Of a stretch of DNA of 59,642 bases, positions 33,728 to 41,814 are shown piece by piece. Every line of letters begins with the position of its first letter. Position 1 is the first letter of the stretch. The translations under genes and the position numbers were made by a program. The notes below the pieces were generated by a model, which ran no database searches, had not been told where the DNA came from, and saw only the letters and a list, made by a program, of their open reading frames with translations. Source of the stretch: Cryptosporangium phraense. GTDB lineage: Bacteria > Actinomycetota > Actinomycetes > Mycobacteriales > Cryptosporangiaceae. The stretch lies in the NCBI RefSeq assembly GCF_006912135.1, contig NZ_VIRS01000042.1, positions 1-59,642 on the forward strand, written 5' to 3'.

Positions 33728-34522
33728 GTGCCTGAGCTGCCCGAGGTCGAATCGGCCCGAAGCGTCATCGAGAGATCGGCCCTGAAGCGGACGATCGTGG
33801 CCGTCGACGACACCGACAGCTACGTGTGCCGCCCGCACCCACCGGGCCAGATCCGCGACGCGCTGGTCGGCACCGAGCTCATCGCCGCGCACCGCCGGGG
33901 CAAGACGATGTGGTGCGACACCGCGACCGGTCCGGTGCTCGGCCTCCACCTGGGCATGTCCGGCAAGATCGTGATCGCCGACGCGGACGGCCACGAGGTC
34001 GACGGCGGCGACCATTGGGAGTACGGCCGCGCACCCGGTGACTACCGGTTCTCCCGGTTCGCGCTCACGTTCGCCGACGGCGGCGTCCTCCGCCTGCTCG
34101 ACCCGCGCCGGCTCGGCCGCGTCCGCCTCGACCCGCGGCTCGACGACCTCGGTCCGGACGCCGCGACGATGACCGGCGCGCAGTTCGCGCGGGCCTTGAC
34201 CGGCCGGGCGCCGATCAAGGCGCGCCTGCTCGACCAGCACGCCCTCGCGGGCGTCGGAAACCTGCTGGCGGACGAGATCCTCTGGCGGGCCAAGCTGAAC
34301 CCGGCCCGGCCGGTCGACGCGATCACCGACCCCGAACGCCGACGGCTCTACCGCGCGCTGCACACGACGATCGAGGAGGCGCTGCGCAACGGCGGGGTGC
34401 ACACGCTGCCGCTGGTGCCCGAGCGCCGGCCCGGCGGCCAGTGCCCGCGCGACCACACGCCCCTGGTCCACGGCGCGGTCGGCGGCCGCACGACGTACTG
34501 GTGCCCGAAGCACCAGCTCTGA
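33728..34522 (+). CDS. Fpg/Nei-family DNA glycosylase with altered zinc finger
   Basis: A 264-residue H2TH glycosylase/AP lyase. PELPEVES at the N-terminus provides the catalytic Pro2 and Glu3; HRRGKTMWC has the conserved Lys; the H2TH segment is LLDQHALAGVGNLLADEILW. The C-terminal finger is GQCPRDHTPL...GGRTTYWCPKHQ: the usual four Cys are replaced by a C-x3-H...C-x2-H arrangement, which could still bind zinc. Family role: excision of oxidised bases. Several actinobacterial paralogues share reduced-Cys fingers, and whether it acts as Fpg (8-oxoG) or Nei (pyrimidines) cannot be told. The GTG start is fixed because PEL must follow it. Confidence 0.9.
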   Translation: MPELPEVESARSVIERSALKRTIVAVDDTDSYVCRPHPPGQIRDALVGTELIAAHRRGKTMWCDTATGPVLGLHLGMSGKIVIADADGHEVDGGDHWEYGRAPGDYRFSRFALTFADGGVLRLLDPRRLGRVRLDPRLDDLGPDAATMTGAQFARALTGRAPIKARLLDQHALAGVGNLLADEILWRAKLNPARPVDAITDPERRRLYRALHTTIEEALRNGGVHTLPLVPERRPGGQCPRDHTPLVHGAVGGRTTYWCPKHQL

Positions 34523-35047
34523 TCACCCCGTCAGCATGTCCAAGGCCAGTTCGAAACGGGCCTGCACCTGGCCGGGGGCCAGGCGACCGCCGGCCTCGAG
34601 CGTCGCCAGACCGTGCAGGAGTGACCAGGCGACCTCGGCCCGGGTGTCGTCCGGGAGCACCGCGCGCATCCCGGCGAACGCCCGCCGGAGCGGCGCGGGG
34701 GTGTCGTCGACCGCGAACGGCAGCCCGGTCGGCATCGAGAACATCGCGTCGTAGACGCGCGGGTGCGCGGCCGCGAAGTCGAGGTAGGCGCGCATCCGCG
34801 CCCGGAGCGACGCATCCGCCGCGGCCAGCGCGTCCGCGAGATCACCGAAACCCTGCTGCGCCACCGCGTCGATGAGCGCCTGCCGGCTCGCGAAGGCCGA
34901 GTAGAGCACCGGCTGGGTGACGCCGAGGTCGCCGGCGAGGCGACGCATCGTGACGGCCGCCCAGCCGGCCGACTCGGCGACTTCGCGGGCGGCCCGGATG
35001 ACCTGATCGCGCCGCAGGTTCAGGTCTGGAGCTGGTCGCGGAGACAT
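34523..35047 (-). CDS. TetR/AcrR-family regulator (WHG domain)
   Basis: A 174-residue regulator. The DNA-binding domain is RRDQVIRAAREVAESAGWAA with VTMRRLAGDLGVTQPVLYSAF; the C-terminal half contains WSLLHGLATLEAGGRL, the WHG-type ligand domain. It is divergent from the DUF4267-like gene at 35099, and the 51-bp gap contains a good dyad. It ends one base after the glycosylase stop on the other strand. Confidence 0.87.
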   Translation of the reverse strand: MSPRPAPDLNLRRDQVIRAAREVAESAGWAAVTMRRLAGDLGVTQPVLYSAFASRQALIDAVAQQGFGDLADALAAADASLRARMRAYLDFAAAHPRVYDAMFSMPTGLPFAVDDTPAPLRRAFAGMRAVLPDDTRAEVAWSLLHGLATLEAGGRLAPGQVQARFELALDMLTG

Positions 35048-35070
35048 AGGTGTAGCCTAGCACCGTTAAA

Positions 35071-35081
35071 TAACACTGTTA
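35071..35081. promoter_or_regulatory. TetR operator TAACA-C-TGTTA
   Basis: Perfect 5-1-5 dyad in the divergent gap, nested in a wider imperfect CCGTT...AACGG (35064-35088). The spacing from both starts suits repression of the regulator and of the membrane protein gene. Confidence 0.6.
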
Positions 35082-35098
35082 GACAACGGAGCACCGTC

Positions 35099-35461
35099 AT
35101 GACCATCGCTGCCTTAGTGATCGGCATCACCGCCTGCGTCGCCATCGTCGTCATCGGACTGCGGTTCCTGCTGACGCCCGCGCGGGCGATGACGGACTTC
35201 GGCGTCGCCGCGGACAGCCTTCGCGCGATGAGCGCGGCCAAGGGCGTCCGCGACATCACGTCGGGCGTGGTGCCGCTCGTGGTCTGGGCCGCCGCCGGGC
35301 GCAACGCGCTCGGCTGGACGCTGGTGGCCGCGGCTCTCACGCCGATCGGCGACGCCGTCATCGTGGTCCGGAACGGCGGGAAGCTCTCGACGGCGCTGAC
35401 CATCCACGGCCTCACGGCCGCCGTGCTCGTCGTCGTCGGCCTGGTCCTGGCGCTGGCCTGA
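35099..35461 (+). CDS. DUF4267-family small membrane protein
   Basis: A 120-residue protein with four membrane helices. Seen: IGLRFLLTPARAMTDFGV, AKGVRDITSGVVPLVVWAAAG and the TPIGDAVIVVRNGGKLSTALTIHG block, typical of DUF4267. GGAG lies 8 nt before ATG 35099. It is the probable target of the divergent TetR repressor. The function of the family is unknown; such genes often lie next to TetR regulators. Confidence 0.82.
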   Translation: MTIAALVIGITACVAIVVIGLRFLLTPARAMTDFGVAADSLRAMSAAKGVRDITSGVVPLVVWAAAGRNALGWTLVAAALTPIGDAVIVVRNGGKLSTALTIHGLTAAVLVVVGLVLALA

Positions 35462-35670
35462 TCAGGAGGCCGCCGTCGCGACGAGAAGGGCGGTCGTCCG
35501 GATCGAGGAGGCGGAGGCCGATCTCGTCGGTCAGCACGTGCGGCGCGCCGTCGAGCCGGACGTGCAGCGCGCCAGTTGTGGGTTTCCGGGGATGACGCGG
35601 TCGACTTTGGTCGATGGGGCACGGTCTCTCGGCCGCTGCCCCGGCGCCGCGCGCTCGCTGTGCTGGACCC

Positions 35671-36585
35671 ATGGTCTTCCGGCCGAGTCTGACGATCCTG
35701 GTCCTCGCGCCCCTGCTGGGCGAATCGCTCTCCACCGCGACGCCGCCGCTCGACGTGCTGCTGTGGGGACCGGTCGTGCTGGTGCCGCTCTACGGGTGCG
35801 GTGCGTTGCTCGTCCGCGAGCTGTCCCGCCGCTACGGCCGGGGGCTGATCCTGCTGGCGGCGGCCTACGCGGTGTACGAGGAGGCCCTGGTCGACGGGTA
35901 CTGGTTCGACCCCGGGTACGCCGAGAAGGTCGGCATCGGCGGGTACTCACGGGTCGGCGGCACGAACCTGCTGATCGCCGCGCATTTGACGGTGTTCCAC
36001 GTGGTCGTGAGCATCGGCGCGTCGATCGTGATCGTCGAGCGGCTGTTCCCGGCGCACCGGAAAGAACCGTGGGTGCCCGGGAAGTGGCTGGTGGTTCCGC
36101 TGCTCGCCTTCGCGTCGGTGCCGGTGGTCACCGCGGAGGACTACGTGCGCGGCCCGGTCATCGCGCCCGCCCTGCTGTTCGGGCTGCTGGTCGTCGCCGC
36201 GTTCGTCCTACCCCGGCGCGGCCCCCGGCCGCGGCCGAGGGCCGAACCGGGGCCGCGCCTCGCGGGTCTGCTGGCCTTCGCCTGCTCTGGCGCCCACTTC
36301 GTCCTGGTGTACACGGTGCCGCACCTGCCCGCGCCCTGGCCGGCGGGGCTGGTGGCGGCGTTGTTCCCCGTAGCCCTGGGCGCCTGGCTGGTGCCGCGCC
36401 TCTCCCCCGGTTCCGCCCTGCCCGGCGTCACCGGCGTGCTCGTGCAGACCGCGCTCGTCGCGGCCGCCGTCGGGCTCGGCGGCCGCTACGACCTGACGGT
36501 CTGGGCCCTCGTCGTCGTGGTCCTGCTGTGGTGGCTGAACCGAGGCGAGCGGCAGGCGCGGCTCAGCGCGGCGGCCCCACGATGA
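35671..36585 (+). CDS. Polytopic membrane protein
   Basis: A 304-residue protein with about eight hydrophobic segments and no recognised domain. A conserved-looking loop is YAVYEEALVDGYWFDPGYAEKVG with paired glutamates, which recalls membrane proteases only superficially. A basic stretch (RRGPRPRPRAEPGPR) separates two halves. ATG 35671 starts directly before the first helix. The 3' end overlaps the convergent cupin gene by 23 nt. Confidence 0.7.
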   Translation: MVFRPSLTILVLAPLLGESLSTATPPLDVLLWGPVVLVPLYGCGALLVRELSRRYGRGLILLAAAYAVYEEALVDGYWFDPGYAEKVGIGGYSRVGGTNLLIAAHLTVFHVVVSIGASIVIVERLFPAHRKEPWVPGKWLVVPLLAFASVPVVTAEDYVRGPVIAPALLFGLLVVAAFVLPRRGPRPRPRAEPGPRLAGLLAFACSGAHFVLVYTVPHLPAPWPAGLVAALFPVALGAWLVPRLSPGSALPGVTGVLVQTALVAAAVGLGGRYDLTVWALVVVVLLWWLNRGERQARLSAAAPR

Positions 36586-37024
36586 CGCTGCCGTACCGCT
36601 CCGCGGCCGCCGGGTCCGGCGTGATCGTGAACCCCTCCGGACGCGGTGTCGCCTTGTCGCGCCCGGCCTCCCGGAACATCCCTTCGATGCCGGCCGGCGT
36701 GTTGATCATCAACAGGTCGGCCTTCTTCGACGTGATGCGGTACGCGTGCGGCACGTTCCTGGGCAGGAAGACGATCCCGCCCTCGGCGAGCTCGTACTCC
36801 TGGTCGTCGTACCAGACCAGCGCCGTGCCCTTGATCAGCAGGAAGACCTCGTCCTCCCGGGTGTGCTTGTGATACGGGGGCGCCTCCCCTTCGGCGACGT
36901 CGAAGCGGCCGACCATCAGCTGGCCGTCGGTCGCCCGGCCGTCGAGCAAAATGCCGAGCGTGCCGCCGTCGAGCCATTCGAGCTGCTGCTGTTGTTCGGG
37001 TTGCGCGAGGTAGAGCTGACTCAT
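36563..37024 (-). CDS. Cupin-domain protein
   Basis: A 153-residue cupin. Motif 1 PPYHKHTREDEVFLLIKGTALVWYDD gives H-x-H and Glu ligands, and motif 2 FLPRNVPHAYRITSKKA gives the third His. It resembles the quercetin-dioxygenase-like cupins, but is a single domain. The tail (RPEGFTITPDPAAAERYG) is usual for this group. Function unknown. It is divergent from the LacI-family gene. Confidence 0.82.
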   Translation of the reverse strand: MSQLYLAQPEQQQQLEWLDGGTLGILLDGRATDGQLMVGRFDVAEGEAPPYHKHTREDEVFLLIKGTALVWYDDQEYELAEGGIVFLPRNVPHAYRITSKKADLLMINTPAGIEGMFREAGRDKATPRPEGFTITPDPAAAERYGSVIVGPPR

Positions 37025-37101
37025 GGCGCGATCATCCGCCCGCCGTCCACCCCGATCCAGGGCCGATCCGGCCCAGGCACGCCGATCGACCCGCGGATCG
37101 G

Positions 37102-37107
37102 TACCGT
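37102..37107 (+). promoter_or_regulatory. -10 hexamer for leaderless LacI-type regulator mRNA
   Basis: TACCGT fits TAnnnT and ends 6 nt before GTG 37114; GTG 37108 directly abuts it and is therefore a less likely start. Confidence 0.5.
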
Positions 37108-37113
37108 GTGAGC

Positions 37114-38100
37114 GTGGGTCGCCAGCAGCCCGGTAAGCGTGCCGCCACCCAGGCGGACGTCGCTCGCTACGCGGGCGTGAGCGGCGCCGTCGTCAGCTAC
37201 GTCGTCCACAATGGGCCCCGTCCGGTCTCGCCCGAGACCGCCGCGCGGGTGCGCGAAGCGATCCGCGTCCTCGGTTACCGGCCGAACGCCAGCGCGGCCG
37301 CGCTGCGCACCGGGTCGTCGAAGCTCCTCGGGCTCGTGCTGCCGGAGTTCGACAACTCGATCTGGGCCGACCTGGCCGTCGCGGTCAGTGACTGCGCCAA
37401 CGCGCGGGGCTACGACCTGATCACGGCCAGCAGCGGGGGCGACGTCACGCTCGAGCAGCAGCACATCCAGAGCCTGTCCGGACGTCAGGTCGAGGGTCTG
37501 CTGGTCACCTGCGTCGAGATGATCGACCCGGCGATCGACGGCGTCGCCGACATCCCGACCGTGCTCCTCAACGTGTTCTCCGATGCCCCGGGCGTGACGA
37601 GCATCGGCGTCGACGCCCGCCAGGGCGCGATCGACGGCGTCGAGCACCTGCTCTCCCACGGCTACGACACCGTGGGGCTGATCGCGCATCGGGGCATCGA
37701 CCTACGGGAAGAGGGTTGGCGTCAGGTGCGCGAGGCGCCGCTCGGGCCGATCGAGCGCGACGCCTCCACCCGGCAGGGCGGCTACGACGCCGCCCGGCGG
37801 ATGTTCGGCTCGCCCGACCGGCCGCGGTCGGTGTTCGTGTGCAGCGACATGCAGGCGGTCGGCTGTCTCCGGGCGCTCTGGGAGCTCGGGCTGCGCGTGC
37901 CCGACGACGTCGCGATCGTGTCGTTCGACGGAACCGTCGACTCCCGGTTCACCGCTCCGCCGCTGACCGCCGTTCAGCAACCGATCGCGACGATGGCCCG
38001 GATCGCCGTCGACCTCGTCCTGGACGGGCCGGTCAACGGCGTCCACCACCGGGTCGTCGAGCCCACCCACCTGGTGATCCGGGAGTCCTGCGGCTGTTGA
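37114..38100 (+). CDS. LacI-family transcriptional regulator
   Basis: A 328-residue regulator. The N-terminal LacI helix-turn-helix is ATQADVARYAGVSGAVVSYV with the hinge RVREAIRVLGYRPNASAAALR; the rest is a periplasmic-binding-protein-like sugar domain with GLVLPEFDNSIWADLAVAV, VEGLLVTC and a C-terminal VVEPTHLVIRESCG. It is followed after 35 bp by an MFS efflux transporter whose promoter carries a perfect palindrome, so it is probably the local repressor. The ligand is likely a sugar (family inference). Confidence 0.88.
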   Translation: MGRQQPGKRAATQADVARYAGVSGAVVSYVVHNGPRPVSPETAARVREAIRVLGYRPNASAAALRTGSSKLLGLVLPEFDNSIWADLAVAVSDCANARGYDLITASSGGDVTLEQQHIQSLSGRQVEGLLVTCVEMIDPAIDGVADIPTVLLNVFSDAPGVTSIGVDARQGAIDGVEHLLSHGYDTVGLIAHRGIDLREEGWRQVREAPLGPIERDASTRQGGYDAARRMFGSPDRPRSVFVCSDMQAVGCLRALWELGLRVPDDVAIVSFDGTVDSRFTAPPLTAVQQPIATMARIAVDLVLDGPVNGVHHRVVEPTHLVIRESCGC

Positions 38101-38112
38101 GCGTCGGCCGAT

Positions 38113-38125
38113 CTATACGTATAGT
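38113..38125 (+). promoter_or_regulatory. LacI-type operator overlapping the MFS gene -10
   Basis: CTATACGTATAG (38113-38124) is a perfect 12-bp palindrome with the central CG usual for LacI operators. It overlaps TATAGT (38120-38125), a -10 hexamer 10 nt before ATG 38136. Binding there would block transcription of the transporter. Confidence 0.65.
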
Positions 38126-38135
38126 CCGACGAGCG

Positions 38136-39446
38136 ATGACAGCACTCACCGACGCGCCGCCCGCGTTCCACCTCGTCCTGCGGAATCCGCTCTATCGGGG
38201 CGCGACGATCGCCCTGTTCCTGGCCGGCATCGGTTACTCGGCGGCGGCTCCCCAGATGTCGCTGTTTCTGGTCGACGACCTGCACGCCTCGCTCTCGACG
38301 GCCGGCCTGTTCGCGCTGACCAACCTCACCGCGCCGCTGGCCGGCTACCTCATCGGTGCCCGCTCCGACCGGATCGGCGACCGGCTCGGACTGTTCCGGC
38401 TGTGCTCGGTGCTGGGGTTCGTCGGCTGGGCCGTCATCGCGGTCTCGACCCAGCTGTGGGTGCCGATCGTCGTCAACACGCTGGTGCTGGGCTTCGCCGG
38501 GGCGGCCACGTCGCAGCTTTTCGCGGCGGTGCAGGACAAGCCGGTGCCGGGGCTCGACGGCGTGATCGGGATCGTCCGGATCGCGCTGGTCGCGGGCTGG
38601 GTGGTGGGGCCGGTGCTCGGTTCGCTGCTCGCGGCCTGGACCGGCGTCCGGGTCATGCTCTTCGCGACCGCGCTGTGCCTGCTCGCCCAGATGCTGCCGC
38701 TGGGCAGGCAGCGGGCGCGCGTCGCCCCGCACCACGAGACGCACCGGTTGGCCGCGCGAGGCCCGATGCTCCCGCTGATCCTGTTCACCGCGCTGACCGT
38801 CGTCGTGTACGCCGGCGACACGATCAAATTCGCCTACCTGCCCCTGCACATGAGCCGCGACCTGCACTTCTCGTCGGGCCTGTCGGGGGCGATCATGGGC
38901 ACCCAGCCGATGGTCGAGGTGCTCGTCATCCCCCCGGCGATGGCGCTGGCCCGCCGGTTCGGTGCGCTCCGGTTACTCACGCTCACGTCCGCGCTCGCCG
39001 TCGCCGGAGCGCTCTGCTTCGCGCTCAGCCACAACGCCGTCGGGCTGTTCGTCGGACAGGCCCTCATGGGGTGCCTGTGGGGCAGCTTCGGCGGCCTCGG
39101 CATCCTCGTCGCCCAGCGTCTGCTGCCCGCCGCCGTCGCGACGGCCTCGGCCATCTTCATCAGCGCCGAGCCGGTCAGCACCGCGCTCGGCGGGCTCGCC
39201 GGAGGCCTGGGGGTCGACCCGCTGGGGCTCGACCACGTCTTCCTCGTTCCCGCCGTGCTCGCCGCCGTTGCCGCGGTCGGCTTGGGCGTGATGAGCGCAG
39301 TCCCGTCCTTGAAGGCGACGACTCAGGACGACGTATTGCCCGCCGGCGCCAACGACCTCCAGCCGGGCGACGTCGAGATGGTGGCCGTCCCGGGCGTTCT
39401 CCGGGTCGAAGCCGACGATGACCGGAAACCCGACCCGGAACAGTAA
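38136..39446 (+). CDS. MFS transporter, sugar efflux (SET)-like
   Basis: A 436-residue protein with about 12 membrane helices. Seen: the MFS loop 2-3 motif GYLIGARSDRIGDRLGLFRL, central loop around residue 195 (RQRARVAPHHETHRLAARG), and helix-rich second half. The overall pattern and the IGYSAAAPQMSLFLV start resemble the sugar-efflux (SetA-like) group. The C-terminal ~35 residues are hydrophilic. It is probably repressed by the preceding LacI protein through the palindrome at its promoter. Confidence 0.82.
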   Translation: MTALTDAPPAFHLVLRNPLYRGATIALFLAGIGYSAAAPQMSLFLVDDLHASLSTAGLFALTNLTAPLAGYLIGARSDRIGDRLGLFRLCSVLGFVGWAVIAVSTQLWVPIVVNTLVLGFAGAATSQLFAAVQDKPVPGLDGVIGIVRIALVAGWVVGPVLGSLLAAWTGVRVMLFATALCLLAQMLPLGRQRARVAPHHETHRLAARGPMLPLILFTALTVVVYAGDTIKFAYLPLHMSRDLHFSSGLSGAIMGTQPMVEVLVIPPAMALARRFGALRLLTLTSALAVAGALCFALSHNAVGLFVGQALMGCLWGSFGGLGILVAQRLLPAAVATASAIFISAEPVSTALGGLAGGLGVDPLGLDHVFLVPAVLAAVAAVGLGVMSAVPSLKATTQDDVLPAGANDLQPGDVEMVAVPGVLRVEADDDRKPDPEQ

Positions 39447-39479
39447 CCAGGGCCAGGGACGGCCGCCGGACCGGCGCGG

Positions 39480-40223
39480 TCAGCCGGGCAGGAGGCTGCG
39501 TTCTCCGCCGTGGACGGCCATGACCGTGCCGTTCACGTAGCTGCTCCGGTCCCCCACCAGGAACAGGACGACGTCCGCGATCTCCTCCGGGTCGCCGATC
39601 CGGCCGCGTGCGTTCGTCTGGTCCAGCGCGTCGGGGAAGGCGGCGAGCAGCGGCTCGGTGCCCGACGTGCGGACCGGCCCCGAGGAGACACCGTTGACCC
39701 GGACGCCGGCCCCGCCGAACTCGGTGGCCCAGTAGCGGGTCAGCGTCTCCAGCGCGGCCTTCGACGCGCCGTACGCGGCCCCGATCGGCGCCACCGCGGT
39801 CGCCGCGGTCGAGCTGACGTTCACGATCACGCCGGACCCGCGCTTGACCATGCCCGGCGCCAGCGCCGCGACCAGCATGAACGGCGCCCGGGTGTTGATC
39901 GCCAGGTGCCGGTCGACGCTCTCCACACTCGTGTCGGCGGTCGGGGCGAACTCGTAGATCCCGGCATTGTTCACCAGGATGTCCACCTCCCCGGCCTCGA
40001 CCGCCAGCCGCGCGGTGTCGGCCGCGTCGGCCAGGTCGGCGGCCACGAACCGGGCCCGGCCGCCCCGCCGCGCGATGCCGGCGACGACCTCGGCCCCCCG
40101 CTCCGGGTCCCGGCCGTGCACCACGACCTCTGCTCCGTTCTCCGCGAGCCGTACGGCGACGGCGCGGCCGATGCCTGCGGTCGCTCCGGTCACCAGCGCC
40201 AGTTTTCCTGCCAGGTCCGACAT
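39480..40223 (-). CDS. SDR family oxidoreductase
   Basis: A 247-residue classical SDR. Cofactor loop TGATAGIG, then VVHGRDPERG (Arg suggests NADPH); NNAG in VDILVNNAGIYEF; active site NVSSTAATAVAPIGAAYGASKAA. The end SSYVNGTVMAVHGGERSLLPG is typical. It has a GGAG ribosome site before ATG 40223. It is divergent from a TetR regulator, and the two genes share two identical-format operators, so it is surely the target. The substrate is unknown. Confidence 0.9.
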   Translation of the reverse strand: MSDLAGKLALVTGATAGIGRAVAVRLAENGAEVVVHGRDPERGAEVVAGIARRGGRARFVAADLADAADTARLAVEAGEVDILVNNAGIYEFAPTADTSVESVDRHLAINTRAPFMLVAALAPGMVKRGSGVIVNVSSTAATAVAPIGAAYGASKAALETLTRYWATEFGGAGVRVNGVSSGPVRTSGTEPLLAAFPDALDQTNARGRIGDPEEIADVVLFLVGDRSSYVNGTVMAVHGGERSLLPG

Positions 40224-40236
40224 CTCGACTCCATTC

Positions 40237-40299
40237 TGGGTTGATGAACCCACTTTCTAGTCCGAGATTTTGGGTTGCGCAACCCAGTCGAGCTACGCT
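40237..40299. promoter_or_regulatory. Twin TetR operators TGGGTT-N4-AACCCA and TetR promoter
   Basis: TGGGTTGATGAACCCA (40237-40252) and TGGGTTGCGCAACCCA (40271-40286) share the half-site TGGGTT with a 4-bp centre; centres are 34 bp apart. The second is a perfect palindrome. TACGCT (40294-40299) ends 6 nt before GTG 40306, a leaderless start for the regulator. Confidence 0.8.
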
Positions 40300-40305
40300 G
40301 GGGGC

Positions 40306-40902
40306 GTGGCACTGACGCGCAAAGGGCAGGCGACCAGGGAACGCATCCTCGACGCGGCCACCGAACTCATCGCCCAGCACGGCGTGGCCGGCACCAGCAC
40401 CGAGGACGTGCGCAAGGCGGCGGGCGTCGGCGGCTCGCAGCTGTACCACTACTTCGACAGCAAACAGGCGCTGATCAGGGCGGTCATCACCCGCCAGGCC
40501 GAGGCGCCGCTCGTCCCCGGGCAGCCGGTGATGGGCGCCCTCGACAGCTTCGACGCCCTCCAGGCCTGGGCCGACGCCGCGATCGAGAACCAGGAACACC
40601 ACGGCGGCCGCGGCGAGTGCTCGCTGACGACACTGGCCGGCGAACTGGGCCCCACCGACGAGCAGACCCGCGAGGACCTCTGCAACGCGTTCGGGCGCTG
40701 GCAGTCCCTGCTGCACGACGGCCTGGGAGCGATGCGCGAGCGCGGCGATCTGCGTCCGGAAGCCGACCTCGACGAGCTCTCGCTCGCCCTGCTCACCGCA
40801 CTGCAGGGTGGCAGCCTGCTGAGCCAGACGCTGCGCACCGCCGACCCGATGCGCGCCTCGCTGACCGCCGCCCTGGCCTACGTCCGGTCGTTCGGCGCCT
40901 GA
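40306..40902 (+). CDS. TetR/AcrR-family regulator
   Basis: A 198-residue regulator. The helix-turn-helix is QATRERILDAATELIAQHGV with STEDVRKAAGVGGSQLYHYF; the ligand domain includes HHGGRGECSLTTLAGELG and LTALQGGSLLSQTLRT, the TetR_C-type block of YxaF/LmrA-like repressors of flavin/SDR genes. GTG 40306 is leaderless by promoter position. It should bind the twin operators and repress both itself and the SDR. The 3' end overlaps the decayed monooxygenase on the other strand. Confidence 0.88.
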   Translation: MALTRKGQATRERILDAATELIAQHGVAGTSTEDVRKAAGVGGSQLYHYFDSKQALIRAVITRQAEAPLVPGQPVMGALDSFDALQAWADAAIENQEHHGGRGECSLTTLAGELGPTDEQTREDLCNAFGRWQSLLHDGLGAMRERGDLRPEADLDELSLALLTALQGGSLLSQTLRTADPMRASLTAALAYVRSFGA

Positions 40903-41534
40903 CCGGTGATCCGGCGGAGCACGCTGGTCAGCGTGGCCGGGCACAGCCCCTGGTCGGAGCGCGCGGCGGCCGCGGCCGCCCGCCACGCCGACCCGTCCGC
41001 GTGGGCCAGGACCGTGAAGCCCGGCCCGCAGAGGTCGAGGGTGGAGACCTGACGTCCGTCGTGGTCCAGCCAGTCGTGCGGAACGCGCGTGATCGCACCG
41101 GCGTCGAGCTGACGGGCCCGGTCGGCCGCGTTGTCCGGGGTCGGCACCCTCCCCCACCGGGCTTCCGGCGCCGTCGGCGGCCAGCAGGTAGTGCTGTCGT
41201 CCCCACCGAGGCAGCCGGCGAGGCCGCGGAGGTCCGACGCTTCGGAGTCGAGCACGGTCGTGCCGTGCTGGGCGCCGCCGAAGGCGCCGCGCGCGAGCGC
41301 GGAGGCCGCGGCCCGCTGCACCTGCTCCTCGACCCCCACCTGCCGGAACATCTCGACGGTGCGGGAGTGGACCCCGCGCGAGCGGGGCAGCACCGAGGCG
41401 CCGTCCCGCCGCTCGACCAGCACGAAGTCGACGCCGTGGTACTGCAGGAACAATCGCTCAGCGAGACGGTGCCACGATTGGATCGGCTCATGTTTTCGTT
41501 GCCCGGGGCGATCGATCGAGTCTATTGACGGCAC
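40878..41534 (-). pseudogene. Decayed FAD-binding aromatic monooxygenase (PheA/TfdB family)
   Basis: The frame still shows GVDFVLVERRDGASVLPRSR followed by GVHSRTVEMFRQVGVEEQ, the family's first FAD strand and the R-x-x-G-x-x-x-R-T-x-E block, and a C-terminal VSTLDLCGPGFTVLAHADGS. The N-terminal dinucleotide motif and roughly 300 central residues (including the GD motif region) are missing, leaving ~215 of the usual ~500 residues. A deletion joined the two ends, so it is a remnant. It marks the left edge of the accessory region. Confidence 0.7.
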
Positions 41535-41814
41535 CCATTTCGACCGGGGCCAGGTCGGGTCAGAACGGCAGGTGAGTGCATCATCTCGGAGGAGTTGTCA
41601 GGCGGGCCGCCGACACCCCTGCTCGCCCGACGACCTCGAACGCGAGCCATGGTGACCCGACAACCCCGCTGATCGTCGACGACATCGTCGGCGGCGACCT
41701 CGTCTTCGGCGAAGTCCACCTCCGCGGAGAACCGGCTACCCAGCGGCGTCGACATCGCTTGGACCGCTGCGCCGCCGGCCGTCATCGCCGCCCAGGGACG
41801 GACCGCCGCTTCCG
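41535..41814. other. Spacer without identifiable gene
   Basis: A minus-strand frame reads through (it includes RFSAEVDFAEDEVAADDVVD), but has no recognisable motif or ribosome site. I see no promoter-like palindrome or tRNA. Probably remnant DNA at the edge of the island. Confidence 0.35.

Noticed and set aside
35412-35735. Minus-strand frame with LHVRLDGAPHVLTDEIGLRL
   Set aside because: A possible relic, but no family, start or ribosome site is recognised; it overlaps the ends of two better genes.
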